Positions 15,286-26,668 are shown, numbered from the stretch's first letter. The stretch is DNA of 64,000 nt from Rubrivirga marina (GCF_002283365.1 NZ_MQWD01000005.1:62001-126000); one strand, 5' to 3'. Notes: a model not told the origin generated them from the letters alone. Made by a program: numbers and translations.

Positions 15286-16056
15286 ATGTACGAGCTCCTC
15301 CCGCAGACCCAGAACGACGTCCTCGGCGTCCGCCTCGGCGGCGCCCTCACCGGCGACGACTACCGGGCGCTCCGGGCGGCCCTCCAGCGGGCGGGCCGGG
15401 ACGGGCCGGTCCACCTCCTCGTCCTCGCCGACGACCACCACGGCCCGGCCGAGCCCGGGGCGGCGTGGGCCGACCCCGCCGACGCGCCGGTCCGGCCCGT
15501 CGCCGTGGGGCGGCTGGCCCTCGTCGGCGACGGCGAGTGGCACACGTGGACGGCGTGGCTCGACCGGCTCCTCGCCCCGGACGCCGTCCGGTCGTTCTCC
15601 GAGGCCCTGCTCGCCGAGGCGTGGGCCTGGCTCCGCGAGGGCGACACTTCTCCCGCTTCACCCCCCGAAGCCGTGACGGACCCGGACCCCTGCCCCCTCC
15701 TGCTCGGCCTCGTCGAGGCGCTCCGCGAGGCCGCGCCCCGGCTGAACGGGGGGCTCCCGTACCCCCAGCGGACCGGGATCGACGACGTCCAGGCGGGCGC
15801 GCCCCGCCCCGACGGCCCCGCCCGGTGCTCGCTCCCGGTCACGGTCCGCGTCGCTCGGGGCGTCGAGAAGCGCTACGTCCTCTCGGTGGAGACCGGGGCG
15901 GGGCGGGCCGCCCTCGCCGTCTCGGACGGGGCCGAGTTCGAGGACCGCTTCCGCCTGGCGACGACGCCCGGCGACCCCCCCGTAGAGGCCGACGTCCACC
16001 GGCTGTTCACCGCCCTCACGGCCGACCTCGGCCTCCACTTCGCCACGGCCTCCTGA
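15286..16056 (+). CDS. SpoIIAA-like (STAS/CRAL-TRIO fold) protein with extra C-terminal domain
   Basis: 256 residues from the ATG 20 bases after the CDF gene. Residues 1-115 match the SpoIIAA-like family: MYELLPQTQNDVLGVRLGG, LTGDDYRALRAALQRAG, VGRLALVGDGEWHTW and the closing SEALLAEAWAWL. The second half (from about 120) is a different domain starting DPDPCPLLLGLVEALREAAP, with no motif I recognise. The biochemical role is unknown. Sitting between two metal transporter genes suggests a regulatory or adaptor role, but the sequence does not show it. Confidence 0.6.
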   Translation: MYELLPQTQNDVLGVRLGGALTGDDYRALRAALQRAGRDGPVHLLVLADDHHGPAEPGAAWADPADAPVRPVAVGRLALVGDGEWHTWTAWLDRLLAPDAVRSFSEALLAEAWAWLREGDTSPASPPEAVTDPDPCPLLLGLVEALREAAPRLNGGLPYPQRTGIDDVQAGAPRPDGPARCSLPVTVRVARGVEKRYVLSVETGAGRAALAVSDGAEFEDRFRLATTPGDPPVEADVHRLFTALTADLGLHFATAS

Positions 16057-16069
16057 CCCGCTCGGCCCC

Positions 16070-16807
16070 ATGAACGAGTACCTCACCGTCCTCGCGCTCA
16101 CGGCCCTCCCGGCGGCGGCCAACTTCGCGGGGGGCCTCCTCGCTGAGGTCGTCCCTCAGAGCGACCGCGTGCTGAGGCTGGCGCTCCACGCTGCCGCCGG
16201 GATCGTCATCGGTGTGGTCGGGATCGAGCTGATGGAGCAGGTGCTCGGCGTGGGCCGACCGTGGATCCCGATCCTGGCACTCGTGGCGGGGGGCGCCGTC
16301 GCCGTCGCGCTCGACGCCGCCGTCGGGTACGTCCGGGGCCGGTTCGGCGGGGCCGACGCCGCCGCCGACGCGGGCGCGTGGATGATCTACCTCGGCGTCT
16401 CGGTGGACCTCTTCTCCGACGGCGTCCTCATCGGGGCGGGCTCGACGCTCAGCCTGGGGCTGGGGCTCCTCCTCGCGCTCGGGCAGGTCCCGGCCGACGT
16501 ACCCGAGGGGTTCGCCACGATCGCCACGTTCCGCCGCGAGGGCGTCCCGCGTCGGCGGCGGCTCCTGCTGTCGGCCTCGCTCGCGCTCCCCATCCTCCTC
16601 GGAGCCACGCTGAGCTACTGGGCCGTCCGTGGGCTCCCGGACCTCTACAAGGTCTCGCTCCTCGCACTCACCGCCGGGATCCTCCTCACGATCGCCGTCG
16701 AGGAGATGGTGACGCAGGCCCACCAGACGCCGGACTCGCGCTGGGACTCGCTCGCCCTCGTGGGCGGCTTCGCCCTGTTCGCCCTCGTCGCCGTCTACTT
16801 CGGCTGA
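16070..16807 (+). CDS. ZIP-family metal transporter
   Basis: 245 residues, eight hydrophobic segments. Conserved ZIP positions are recognisable in altered form: the TM4 site reads SVDLFSDGVLIG (usually HNFPEG) and the TM5 site reads ADVPEGFATIATF (usually HEIPQE). The change from His to Asp in TM4 is unusual for zinc importers. ZIP proteins move Zn, Fe or other divalent ions into the cytoplasm or, in some bacterial cases, facilitate efflux down a gradient. Here it lies in an efflux-dominated cluster 13 bases after the SpoIIAA-like gene. Confidence 0.75.
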   Translation: MNEYLTVLALTALPAAANFAGGLLAEVVPQSDRVLRLALHAAAGIVIGVVGIELMEQVLGVGRPWIPILALVAGGAVAVALDAAVGYVRGRFGGADAAADAGAWMIYLGVSVDLFSDGVLIGAGSTLSLGLGLLLALGQVPADVPEGFATIATFRREGVPRRRRLLLSASLALPILLGATLSYWAVRGLPDLYKVSLLALTAGILLTIAVEEMVTQAHQTPDSRWDSLALVGGFALFALVAVYFG

Positions 16808-16835
16808 CGGTCCCCTCCCCCAACCCCACACCCCG

Positions 16836-17285
16836 ATGGCAACGCTCTGCCTCCCCTTCGCCGACGTGTTCCCGGACGTGGACGAGGCCCACGACCCCTG
16901 CGTGGTCCGGCTCGTCGCCACGCTCGAGGCCCACGACGGGGTCGTCCTGGCCCACGTGGTGACCGGCATCGCCGGGACGCCGGTCCGGCTGTGCGTCCAC
17001 CACGACCCGGCCGTGGCCCCGGCCGACGACGTCCGGGACACGGTCTGCGTCCTCTCCGAGAGCCAGCGGACCCACTTCGGGCACGTCCACGCCCGCGTGG
17101 CCGACGCGGCGGCGGCCTGCGCCGCCGCCGAGCGGACCCGGCGGGTCTCCGGCGTACGGGGGGTCGAGACGACGGACGACGGGACACTCCACGTCGAGTA
17201 CAACCGGGACCGGACGACCGAGGCCGCCGTCCGCGCGGCCATCGAGGAGGTCGTGACCGACCTGCCCGGACCGGCCGATGCGTAA
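16836..17285 (+). CDS. Stand-alone copy of the N-terminal domain of the following P1B ATPase
   Basis: 149 residues. The start (LCLPFADVFPDVDEAHDPCVVRL) parallels the start of the 17412 ATPase (LDLDVLLPDAPDAQDACVARL). The central PVRLCVHHDPAVAPADDVR parallels AQLCLHYDPDAVALPRLR. The end (VEYNRDRTTEAAVRAAI) parallels IEFDRDQTTEADLRRAL. It therefore appears to be a paralogue of the two ferredoxin-like segments of the ATPase and has no membrane part. Extra Cys residues (CAAAE, VCVL) are not in the ATPase copy. A soluble metal carrier or regulator for the pump is a reasonable inference. Confidence 0.65.
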   Translation: MATLCLPFADVFPDVDEAHDPCVVRLVATLEAHDGVVLAHVVTGIAGTPVRLCVHHDPAVAPADDVRDTVCVLSESQRTHFGHVHARVADAAAACAAAERTRRVSGVRGVETTDDGTLHVEYNRDRTTEAAVRAAIEEVVTDLPGPADA

Positions 17286-17391
17286 GCCGTCGCTCCTGCG
17301 GTGGGCTTCGCGGGGACTGGCAGCCCCCGCGCTGCTCTGGGCCGCCGCGCCGGCGCACACCCTGTACAGCCCGTGGAGCCTCCCCTCCTGA
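17278..17391 (+). CDS. Possible 37-residue membrane or secreted peptide
   Basis: ATG at 17278 overlaps the end of the preceding gene by 8 bases; stop TGA 17389-17391. The product starts MRKPSLLRWASRGLAAPALL and continues WAAAPAHTLYSPWSLPS. The basic start plus hydrophobic core and APA-H could be a signal peptide or a single TM anchor. It fills the gap between the domain paralogue and the ATPase. Short length makes chance likely, so confidence is low. Confidence 0.3.
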   Translation: MRKPSLLRWASRGLAAPALLWAAAPAHTLYSPWSLPS

Positions 17392-17411
17392 CCCTCTCCG
17401 ATCCGACTCCC

Positions 17412-19958
<2,547 letters not shown>

Positions 19959-20006
19959 CGCGGGCGGGACCCGGACCCAGGGTGAAGACCGCGTCACGTG
20001 AAGGTC

Positions 20007-20024
20007 CCTGCACCACGGTGCAGG
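20007..20024 (+). promoter_or_regulatory. MerR-type dyad operator of the mercury operon
   Basis: CCTGCACC-AC-GGTGCAGG is an 8+8 bp perfect dyad in the 100-bp gap between the ATPase stop and the first gene of the mer operon, 34 bases before its ATG. MerR-family dyads lie in the promoter spacer; TACCCTGC at 20028-20035 could be a weak -10/-7 element directly after it. Binding by the 20318 product is inferred. Confidence 0.6.
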
Positions 20025-20058
20025 CCCTACCCTGCCTCCGAACCCGCCCCGCGCCCCC

Positions 20059-20313
20059 ATGACGCCCCGCACCATCGACGTCTACTCCGCCGACTGCCCC
20101 CTCTGCGCCGACGCCGTGGCGCTCGTCGAACGGCTCGCCCGACCCGACGACACGGTGACGGTCCGCTCCGTCAACGCCGAGGCCGTCGCGTCCGAGGCCG
20201 CCCGTCTCGGCGTCCGGTCCGTGCCCGCCGTCGCCGTCGACGGCGAGCTCGCGTCGTGCTGCCGGGCGGGCGGCGTGACCGAGGCCGGCCTCCACGCCGC
20301 GCTCGGCGCCTGA
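20059..20313 (+). CDS. Small thioredoxin/glutaredoxin-like protein (CPLC)
   Basis: 84 residues with a redox fold: IDVYSADCPLCADAVALVE carries a CxxC active site at residues 13-16, and GVRSVPAVAVDGEL has the cis-Pro. A second pair, SCCRAG, is near residues 67-68. It is the first gene of the mercury operon, right after the operator. It could pass Hg(II) or reducing equivalents to MerA. Bacterial mer operons do not normally begin with such a gene. Confidence 0.7.
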   Translation: MTPRTIDVYSADCPLCADAVALVERLARPDDTVTVRSVNAEAVASEAARLGVRSVPAVAVDGELASCCRAGGVTEAGLHAALGA

Positions 20314-20317
20314 GGCC

Positions 20318-20731
20318 GTGGCCCTCACCCGCAGCGCCCTCGCCCGCGCCGCCGGCGTGGCCCCATCGGCCGTCCGCTACTACGAGCGGGCCGGGGTCCT
20401 CCCCGAGCCCGCCCGGACGGCCAAGGGGTACCGCGCCTACGGACCCGGCGACGTCGAGCGGCTCCGGTTCGTCCGGCGCGCCCAGGAGCTCGGGTTCTCG
20501 CTCGGCGAGATCGCCGGGCTCCTCGACCTCGCGGTCTCTGAGGGCGACCCCTGCGACGACGTCCGCGCCCGTGCCGAGGCCCACCATGCCGACGTCGCCG
20601 CGAAGGTCCGCGACCTCGAACGGATCCGGGACACCCTCGACGGTCTCATCGCGGCGTGCCGCGACCACGCCCCGACCGACCCCTGCCCCATCCTCGACGC
20701 CCTCCGCCACGATGACGACCCCTCCGCCTGA
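20318..20731 (+). CDS. merR: MerR mercury-responsive regulator
   Basis: 137 residues, GTG start 4 bases after the preceding stop. The winged helix-turn-helix is SALARAAGVAPSAVRYYERA, with GYRAYGPGDVERLRFVRRAQ, then a dimerisation helix. The metal cysteines are C79, C114 and C123. The spacings of 35 and 9 equal those of the MerR Hg(II) site (C82/C117/C126) and differ by one from ZntR. With merT-P and merA downstream this makes mercury the likely ligand. It overlaps the next gene by 20 bases. It would bind the dyad at 20007 and activate the operon that contains it. Confidence 0.85.
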   Translation: MALTRSALARAAGVAPSAVRYYERAGVLPEPARTAKGYRAYGPGDVERLRFVRRAQELGFSLGEIAGLLDLAVSEGDPCDDVRARAEAHHADVAAKVRDLERIRDTLDGLIAACRDHAPTDPCPILDALRHDDDPSA

Positions 20732-21365
20732 CCCCCCCGCCGACCGGGGCGCCCGCTGGGGCGTGGCCGCCGCGATCGGCGCGGCCGTGGCCGCGAGCGC
20801 CTGCTGCACCGTCCCGCTATTGCTCGTGTCCCTCGGCGTCGGCGGCGCCTGGGTCGGCTCGCTCACCGCCTTCGAGCCCTACCGGCCCTTCTTTATTGTC
20901 CTCGCCGTCGGCGCGCTGGGCTTCGTGGCCTGGCGCGAGTGGCGCGCGGCCCGGCTCGCCGCCTCGGGCAGCGACGCCGCCGACTGCGACTGCGAGGAGG
21001 ACGCCGTCCAGCCCCGCACGCGCCGCGCGATCCTGGGCGTGGGCGCGCTCGCGGCCGTCTTGCTCCTCGCCTCCCCGTGGCTCGTCCGCGCCGCCAGCGG
21101 GCCGCCGGACTCGGCCGTGCTCCCCACAGGTGCCCCGCTCGCGACGGCCCAGGTGGCGCTCACCGTCGAGGGCATGACGTGCGCCTCGTGCGACGCGACC
21201 GTCCGCCGCGCGCTCCTGAACGTCGACGGCGTGAACGCGGCCGACGTCTCGTTTGCGCCGCCCCGCGCCGTCGTCTCCTTCGACCCCACGCGGGCGACGG
21301 TCGCCGACCTGATGGCCGCGACCGCTGCCGCCGGCTACCCCACGACGCCCGCCACCGACGCTTGA
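20712..21365 (+). CDS. MerT-MerP fusion mercury transporter
   Basis: 217 residues from the ATG at 20712, inside the end of merR. TM1 contains the vicinal pair C31-C32 (SACCTVPLLLV), the MerT Hg entry site. A second pair C92/C94 (DCDCEED) is on the cytoplasmic loop between TM2 and TM3, as in MerT. After TM3 (GVGALAAVLLLASPWLV) comes a periplasmic MerP-like HMA domain with GMTCASC near residues 156-162. It imports Hg(II) to the cytoplasm for reduction by MerA. MerT-P fusions are known; here it replaces separate merT and merP. Confidence 0.88.
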   Translation: MTTPPPDPPADRGARWGVAAAIGAAVAASACCTVPLLLVSLGVGGAWVGSLTAFEPYRPFFIVLAVGALGFVAWREWRAARLAASGSDAADCDCEEDAVQPRTRRAILGVGALAAVLLLASPWLVRAASGPPDSAVLPTGAPLATAQVALTVEGMTCASCDATVRRALLNVDGVNAADVSFAPPRAVVSFDPTRATVADLMAATAAAGYPTTPATDA

Positions 21366-21366
21366 C

Positions 21367-23178
21367 ATGTCCGAGACCCTGACCCTCACCGTCGGCGGGA
21401 TGACGTGCTCGGGCTGCGCCCGTCACGTCACCAAGGCGCTCGAGGCGCTCCCCGGCGTGGCCTCGGCCGACGTCCCCGGCTGGGAGTCCGGCCGGGCCGA
21501 CGTCACGCTCGACGACGACGCGCCCACGAGCCCGGCCGACCTAGTGGGCGCCGTCGAGGCCGCGGGCTACCGCGCCGCTCTCGAAGGCGCCGCCCTCGAA
21601 GGCGCCGCACCGAGCGAGGCGCCCGCCGCCCCCGCCTCCGGTCCCGCGGCCGGCTACGGCGCCCCCACCGAGCCCCCGGCCGTCCCCTCAGGCGACGGCG
21701 CGGCCTCGGCCGTCCAGCCCGAGGCGCTCGAGTCCCTCCCCGAGGGCACCTACGACCTCGTCGTGATCGGTGGGGGCTCGGCCGCCTTCGCCGCCGCGCT
21801 CAAAACGTCGGAGCTCGGCGGGCGCACGGCCATCGTCAACGACGGGCTCCCCATCGGCGGGACGTGCGTGAACGTAGGCTGCGTGCCCTCGAAGGCGACC
21901 ATCCGCGCGGCCGAGGCCGTCCACCGCGCCCAGCGGACGGCGTTCGACGGCGTCGAGACGACGGGCCGCGTGGCCGATTTCGGCGCCGTGCTCGCCCAGG
22001 TCCGCGCCCTCGTCGCCGACCTCCGCCAGGCCAAGTACGTCGACGTGGTCTCGGGCGACGACGCCATCGACCTCGTCGCCGGCCGCGCCCGGCTGGCGGG
22101 CCGTGACGGCGGCCCTCTCGCGGGGGGCGGGCTCCACACGGTCGAGGTGGCCGGCGGCCCGACGCTCCGCGCCCGGTCCGTCCTCGTCGCCACCGGCGCC
22201 CGGACGTTCGTCCCCGACGTCCCGGGCCTGGCCGACGCGGGCTTCCTGACGAACGACACGCTCTGGGATCTGGGCGCCGCACCGGACCACCTCGTCGTGC
22301 TCGGTGGTGGATATGTGGCCGTCGAGGCCGCCCAGGCGTTCGCCCGGCTCGGCGTGCCCGTCACGCTCCTCCAGCGCTCGGCCCGCGTCCTCCCCCGCCA
22401 AGACGCCGCGCTCACCGACGCGCTCGAAGGGTTCCTCCGGGCCGACGGCGTCACCGTCCGCACCGGCGTCGCCACGCAGGCCGTCCGCCGCGGGGGCGCC
22501 GAGACCGTCGTCGAGATCGAGGTCGACGGCCGCACCGAGACGGTCCGCGGCTCGCACCTCCTGCTCGCGACGGGCCGCCGCGGCAACACCGACAGCCTGG
22601 GCCTGGAGGCGCTCGGCATCGACACCGACAAACGGGGCTTCGTGCCCGTCGACGCCACCCTCCGGACATCTGCCGAGGGCGTGTTCGCGGCCGGCGACGT
22701 GCTCGGCGACAAGATGTTCGTCTACACGGCGGCGTACGAGGGCGCGCTCGCCGCGCGAAACGCACAGCAGAGCCTCTACGCCGGGGCCGACTACACGGCG
22801 CTCCCCTGGGTCGTCTTCACCGACCCCCAGCTCGCCGGCGTCGGCCTCGACCTCGCCCAGGCCCAGGCCACGGGCTTCGACGCCGAGGCCTCGACGCTCG
22901 CGATGGAGCACGTCCCCCGCGCCCTGGCTGCGCGCGACACGCGGGGCTCGGTCACGCTCGTCCGCGACCGCGAGACCGACGCCGTCCTCGGCGCCCGGGT
23001 CCTGGCGCCCGAGGGCTCGGAGCTCCTGATGGAGGTGGCCCTCGCCGTCCGCCACGGGATCACGACCCGGCAGCTCGCCGACGCCTTCCACCCGTACCTC
23101 ACCCTCTCCGAGGCCGTCAAGCTCGCCGCCATCACGTTCCGGAAGGACGTCGGCCAGCTGAGCTGCTGCGCCGCCTGA
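21367..23178 (+). CDS. merA: Mercuric reductase
   Basis: 603 residues, ATG one base after the merT-P stop. The N-terminal HMA domain has GMTCSGC at 13-19. The flavin disulfide-reductase core follows an Ala/Pro linker: FAD motif VVIGGGSAAFAAAL, redox disulfide GTCVNVGCVPSK with C167/C172, and a second Rossmann motif VVLGGGYVAVEAAQAF. The C-terminal vicinal pair C600-C601 in QLSCCAA is the hallmark that receives Hg(II) from the dimer partner. It reduces Hg(II) to volatile Hg(0) with NADPH in the cytoplasm. Confidence 0.95.
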   Translation: MSETLTLTVGGMTCSGCARHVTKALEALPGVASADVPGWESGRADVTLDDDAPTSPADLVGAVEAAGYRAALEGAALEGAAPSEAPAAPASGPAAGYGAPTEPPAVPSGDGAASAVQPEALESLPEGTYDLVVIGGGSAAFAAALKTSELGGRTAIVNDGLPIGGTCVNVGCVPSKATIRAAEAVHRAQRTAFDGVETTGRVADFGAVLAQVRALVADLRQAKYVDVVSGDDAIDLVAGRARLAGRDGGPLAGGGLHTVEVAGGPTLRARSVLVATGARTFVPDVPGLADAGFLTNDTLWDLGAAPDHLVVLGGGYVAVEAAQAFARLGVPVTLLQRSARVLPRQDAALTDALEGFLRADGVTVRTGVATQAVRRGGAETVVEIEVDGRTETVRGSHLLLATGRRGNTDSLGLEALGIDTDKRGFVPVDATLRTSAEGVFAAGDVLGDKMFVYTAAYEGALAARNAQQSLYAGADYTALPWVVFTDPQLAGVGLDLAQAQATGFDAEASTLAMEHVPRALAARDTRGSVTLVRDRETDAVLGARVLAPEGSELLMEVALAVRHGITTRQLADAFHPYLTLSEAVKLAAITFRKDVGQLSCCAA

Positions 23179-23182
23179 GCCC

Positions 23183-24541
23183 ATGCCCGACCCCTACGAC
23201 CTCGTCGTCCTCGGCACCGGCTCCGGCGCCTCGACGGCCGCCCACAAGTGCGCCGCCGCCGGCTGGCGCGTGGCCGTCGTCGACTCGCGCCCCTACGGCG
23301 GGACGTGCGCCCTCCGTGGGTGCGACCCGAAGAAGGTGCTCGTCGGCGCCGAGCACCTCGTCGACTGGGGCCGTCGGATGGCCGGCCACGGCGTCGACGC
23401 GCCCCCCTCGATCGACTGGGCCGACCTGATGGCCTTCAAGCGGACGTTCACCGAGCCCGTCCCCGACAAGCGCGAGGCCGCCTTCAAGAAGAAGGGGATC
23501 GACACGCTTCATGGCCGCGCCCGCCTGGTCGCCCCCGACGCGCTCGTGGTCGACGGCGAGGACGGCGAGCGTCGCCTGACGTTCGAGCACCTCCTCGTCG
23601 CGACGGGCGCCGAGCCGGCCCCGCTCCCGTTCGACGGCGCCGAGCACGTCGCCACGAGCACCGACTTCCTCGACCTGGACGCGCTCCCCGAGCACGTCGT
23701 GTTCGTGGGCGGCGGCTACGTCTCGATGGAATTCGCCCACGTCGTCGCCCGGACGGCCGCCCGCGCGACGGTCGTCCACCGCGGCGAGCGGCCGCTCGAG
23801 GCCTTCGACCCCGACCTCGTCGACCGCCTCGCGGCCCACACCTGTGAGATCGGCGTCGACCTCCGCCTGGGCACGTCCGTCGTCGGCGTCGAGCGCCACG
23901 GCGACGGGTTCCGGGTGACGACCGAGACCACGGGCGGCGAGCGCTGGACGGTCGACGCCGACCTCGTCGTCCACGGGGCCGGCCGGGTCCCCGCCCTCGC
24001 CGACCTCGACCTGGAGGCCGCGGGCGTCGAGTCTTCGAAGCGCGGGGTGACGGTCGACGACCACCTCCGGAGCGTCTCGAACCCGCGCGTCTGGGCCGCC
24101 GGCGACGCGGCCGACTCGGGCGGCCCGCCGCTCACGCCCGTCGCCGCCCACGAGTCCCACGTCGTGGCGTCGAACCTCCTCAAGGGCCCGCACCGGACGC
24201 CGAACCACGACGGCGTCCCCTCGGTCGCCTTCACCGGCCCGCCCCTCGCCCGCGTAGGGCTGACCGAGGCCGAGGCCGACGCGCGGGGCCTCGACATCGA
24301 GGTACACACGGGCGACACGACCGACTGGTACACCTACCGCCGGGTCCGGGCCGAGGTCGCGTGCTACAAGGTGCTCACGGCCGGCGACCGCGTCGTGGGC
24401 GCGCACCTGCTGGGGCCGGGCGCGGGCGAGCTCGTCAACGTGTTCGCGCTCGCGATCCGCCACGGGGTCTCGGCGCGCGCGCTCCGCGAGACGATCTGGG
24501 CCTACCCCACGCACGCCTCCGACGTGCCCTACATGGTGTGA
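23183..24541 (+). CDS. Second FAD/NAD(P) disulfide oxidoreductase in the mer operon
   Basis: 452 residues, 4 bases after merA. FAD motif VVLGTGSGASTAAHKCAAAG; redox pair GGTCALRGCDPKKV with C42/C47, a variant of the MerA/Lpd motif; second nucleotide motif VVFVGGGYVSMEFAHV. It lacks the HMA domain and the C-terminal Cys pair of MerA, and ends in YPTHASDVPYMV in place of the Lpd/GR His-Pro-Thr catalytic segment with Glu. It is probably a pyridine-nucleotide disulfide reductase that recycles a thiol, perhaps the 20059 protein. It ends 9 bases from the convergent traG stop. Confidence 0.75.
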   Translation: MPDPYDLVVLGTGSGASTAAHKCAAAGWRVAVVDSRPYGGTCALRGCDPKKVLVGAEHLVDWGRRMAGHGVDAPPSIDWADLMAFKRTFTEPVPDKREAAFKKKGIDTLHGRARLVAPDALVVDGEDGERRLTFEHLLVATGAEPAPLPFDGAEHVATSTDFLDLDALPEHVVFVGGGYVSMEFAHVVARTAARATVVHRGERPLEAFDPDLVDRLAAHTCEIGVDLRLGTSVVGVERHGDGFRVTTETTGGERWTVDADLVVHGAGRVPALADLDLEAAGVESSKRGVTVDDHLRSVSNPRVWAAGDAADSGGPPLTPVAAHESHVVASNLLKGPHRTPNHDGVPSVAFTGPPLARVGLTEAEADARGLDIEVHTGDTTDWYTYRRVRAEVACYKVLTAGDRVVGAHLLGPGAGELVNVFALAIRHGVSARALRETIWAYPTHASDVPYMV

Positions 24542-24550
24542 GGGCGGTTA

Positions 24551-26665
24551 TCACACCTTCGCGGCAGGTCGAGCTGTCCTTTGGGGTTTGCTACTGGGGT
24601 TCGGGGGGCCAGTAGATGACCTGGTCCGAGCGCGTGGTCCAAACGCTTGGTCTTCGTAGTACGCGATCCGGCGGGCCAGCACCGGGTCCTCCCCGCGCAC
24701 GAGGAGGACTTGGTCGTCGCGCCCCAGCCGTCGGAGCTCGTCCGGCGTCACGAGCGGCCGGCCCGTCTCCGTCGCCCCGGCCGACGACGACCGCGACGAG
24801 TGCTTCCCCCGACTCCGCCCCGACGACTGCGACTGGTGGAAGACCGTCGCCGTCCCGGCCATCTTCGAGAGGTACTCGGCCGTGAACTGGTCCGTCGTCC
24901 CGAACGCCTGGACCACGTCGGCGTTGGCGACGAACGACTCCCAGTCGCGGGGGTAGAGCCGCCGGAGCTGGCCGAGGTCCTGCAAAAAGGGCCAGACCTG
25001 GACGCCGTACCCGGCCATGAGCGAGACGGCCCGGCGGACGGGCGGCATCGGCCCGAGCTGGGCGAACTCGTCGAGGAGGAACAGCGCGCGCCGCTCCGGC
25101 GACGGCGCCCCGCCCGGAAGCGGCCCGAGCCGCGCGAGGGCCGAGATCGTCGTCGCGACCGAGAGCCGGAGCCACCGCGAGAAGGCGTCGAGCCGGTCGG
25201 GCGGGAGGAGGAGGTAGACCGAGAGTGGACCCGGGTGGGGGAGCCGCCCCGCCCCGCCCTCGGGGTCCGGCAGCGCGTGGTCGCCGACGCCCCACACGTG
25301 CCCGGCGCGGCGGGGGCGTCCGGGTCGGAGGTCGGCCGGGTCGAACGTGCTCCGGCCGAGGACGGCCTCCATCCGGGGCGAGTCGAGGAAGTGCGTGTGG
25401 CTCTGGGCGGTCGAGACGACGGCCGAGAGCTCGCGCTCGTGCTTCCGGTCCATCCGGTTCCCCGTCCGCCGCACGACCGGGTCGTCGTGCCCCATCATCG
25501 TGCCGAGGAGGGCCTTGAACGTCCGCGCGTCGCCGGTCAGGAGCTCGCGGACCGTGAGGAGCGACCGGCCCGGCCCGTCGTAGTCGAGGGCGACGTAGAG
25601 GGCGAGCCCGGCGAGGAGCGCCTTGGCCTCGTCCGACCAGAACCGGCTCTCGCCCGCGCCCCCGTCCTCGACGACCAACATCTCGGCGAGGAGCGCGGCG
25701 TCGTCCGCGGCGTCGGCGGATCCGAGGCCGACGAGGTCGAGCGGGTTGAGCCGCCCGCGCTCGATCCGACCCCGCCCGACGTCGCCGAACAGGTCCCGGG
25801 GCGCGAGCCCGAACGGGTCGAGCGCGACGACCCGGTGGCCGAGGACGCCCGCCCGATAGCGCGCCGTGAGCGCGAGGTTCTCCCCCTTCGGGTCGGTCAC
25901 GACGACCGGCCCGGGGTGGTCGAGGAGGTTCGGGACGACGGCCCCGACGCCCTTCCCCGCCCGGGTCGGCGCGACGGTGAGGACGTGGCCCGGCCCGTCG
26001 TAGCGGAGGAGCGGGCCGGTAGACCGGCCCCCGGGCTTACGGCCGCCGAGCGGCCGGCGGCCTCTCCCCTCCCCTGCTGCCCGCGACCGTTCGACGGCGT
26101 GCCCCGCCTCGGGAGGCCGCCCGTTCGACCGCCCGAGGACGAGACCGGCCGGGGCGTCGAGGAGGGTCCGGCCCTCGCCCCACGCGGCCGTCCCGTGGGC
26201 GGACGACGGCCGCGTGGGACGGGGCGCCGTGAGCGCGGCGAGGAGCGTGAGCGCGAGGAGCCCGCCGACCGCACCCGCCTTCACGGCCAGCCCGACCTCG
26301 GCGGAGTCGGCCCCGAGCGTCCGTGCTGCTTGGGACGTCCAGAGCGCCCCGTCAGAGGGGGCGTAGACCGGCCCGGCCCACGCGGGCGCACACACGACGA
26401 CGGCCAGGAGGACTGCGAGCGCCGGACGCCAGCGGCCGTATACGGCGAGCCCCAGTCCGGCGCCCGCGCCGAGGACGAGGGCGCACCGGACGACGACCAG
26501 GCCGCTTCCCACGAGGCGGACGGCGGGGGGGCCGAGGTGGGCGCCGTACCCGGCGGCGTTGGCGAGCGCGGCGGCGGCGTATAGCGCGCCGACAACGACG
26601 GAGCCCAAGAGGACGGCCACGAGCGTGACCGACGACCGGGAGCCGGGCGGTGTCGGCGCGGGCAC
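24551..26665 (-). CDS. traG: TraG/VirD4-type conjugal coupling ATPase
   Basis: 704 residues, GTG start. Four N-terminal hydrophobic segments; Walker A VAPTRAGKGVGAVVPNLLD near residue 230, VVTDPKGENLALTARYRAG, Walker B ALFLLDEFAQLGP, and GVQVWPFLQDLGQL. The Ser/Arg-rich tail (SSGRSRGKHSSRSSS) is low complexity. Coupling proteins recruit the relaxase-DNA complex to the secretion channel at the inner membrane. It is the last gene of the trb run, beginning 3 bases after trbF. No relaxase gene is adjacent, which is unusual. Confidence 0.9.
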   Translation of the reverse strand: MPAPTPPGSRSSVTLVAVLLGSVVVGALYAAAALANAAGYGAHLGPPAVRLVGSGLVVVRCALVLGAGAGLGLAVYGRWRPALAVLLAVVVCAPAWAGPVYAPSDGALWTSQAARTLGADSAEVGLAVKAGAVGGLLALTLLAALTAPRPTRPSSAHGTAAWGEGRTLLDAPAGLVLGRSNGRPPEAGHAVERSRAAGEGRGRRPLGGRKPGGRSTGPLLRYDGPGHVLTVAPTRAGKGVGAVVPNLLDHPGPVVVTDPKGENLALTARYRAGVLGHRVVALDPFGLAPRDLFGDVGRGRIERGRLNPLDLVGLGSADAADDAALLAEMLVVEDGGAGESRFWSDEAKALLAGLALYVALDYDGPGRSLLTVRELLTGDARTFKALLGTMMGHDDPVVRRTGNRMDRKHERELSAVVSTAQSHTHFLDSPRMEAVLGRSTFDPADLRPGRPRRAGHVWGVGDHALPDPEGGAGRLPHPGPLSVYLLLPPDRLDAFSRWLRLSVATTISALARLGPLPGGAPSPERRALFLLDEFAQLGPMPPVRRAVSLMAGYGVQVWPFLQDLGQLRRLYPRDWESFVANADVVQAFGTTDQFTAEYLSKMAGTATVFHQSQSSGRSRGKHSSRSSSAGATETGRPLVTPDELRRLGRDDQVLLVRGEDPVLARRIAYYEDQAFGPRARTRSSTGPPNPSSKPQRTARPAAKV

Positions 26666-26668
26666 GGG

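Noticed and set aside
24541-24620. Possible attachment site between the mer operon and traG
   Set aside because: The stops are 9 bases apart and I could find no repeat of this sequence elsewhere in the window, nor a tRNA gene.
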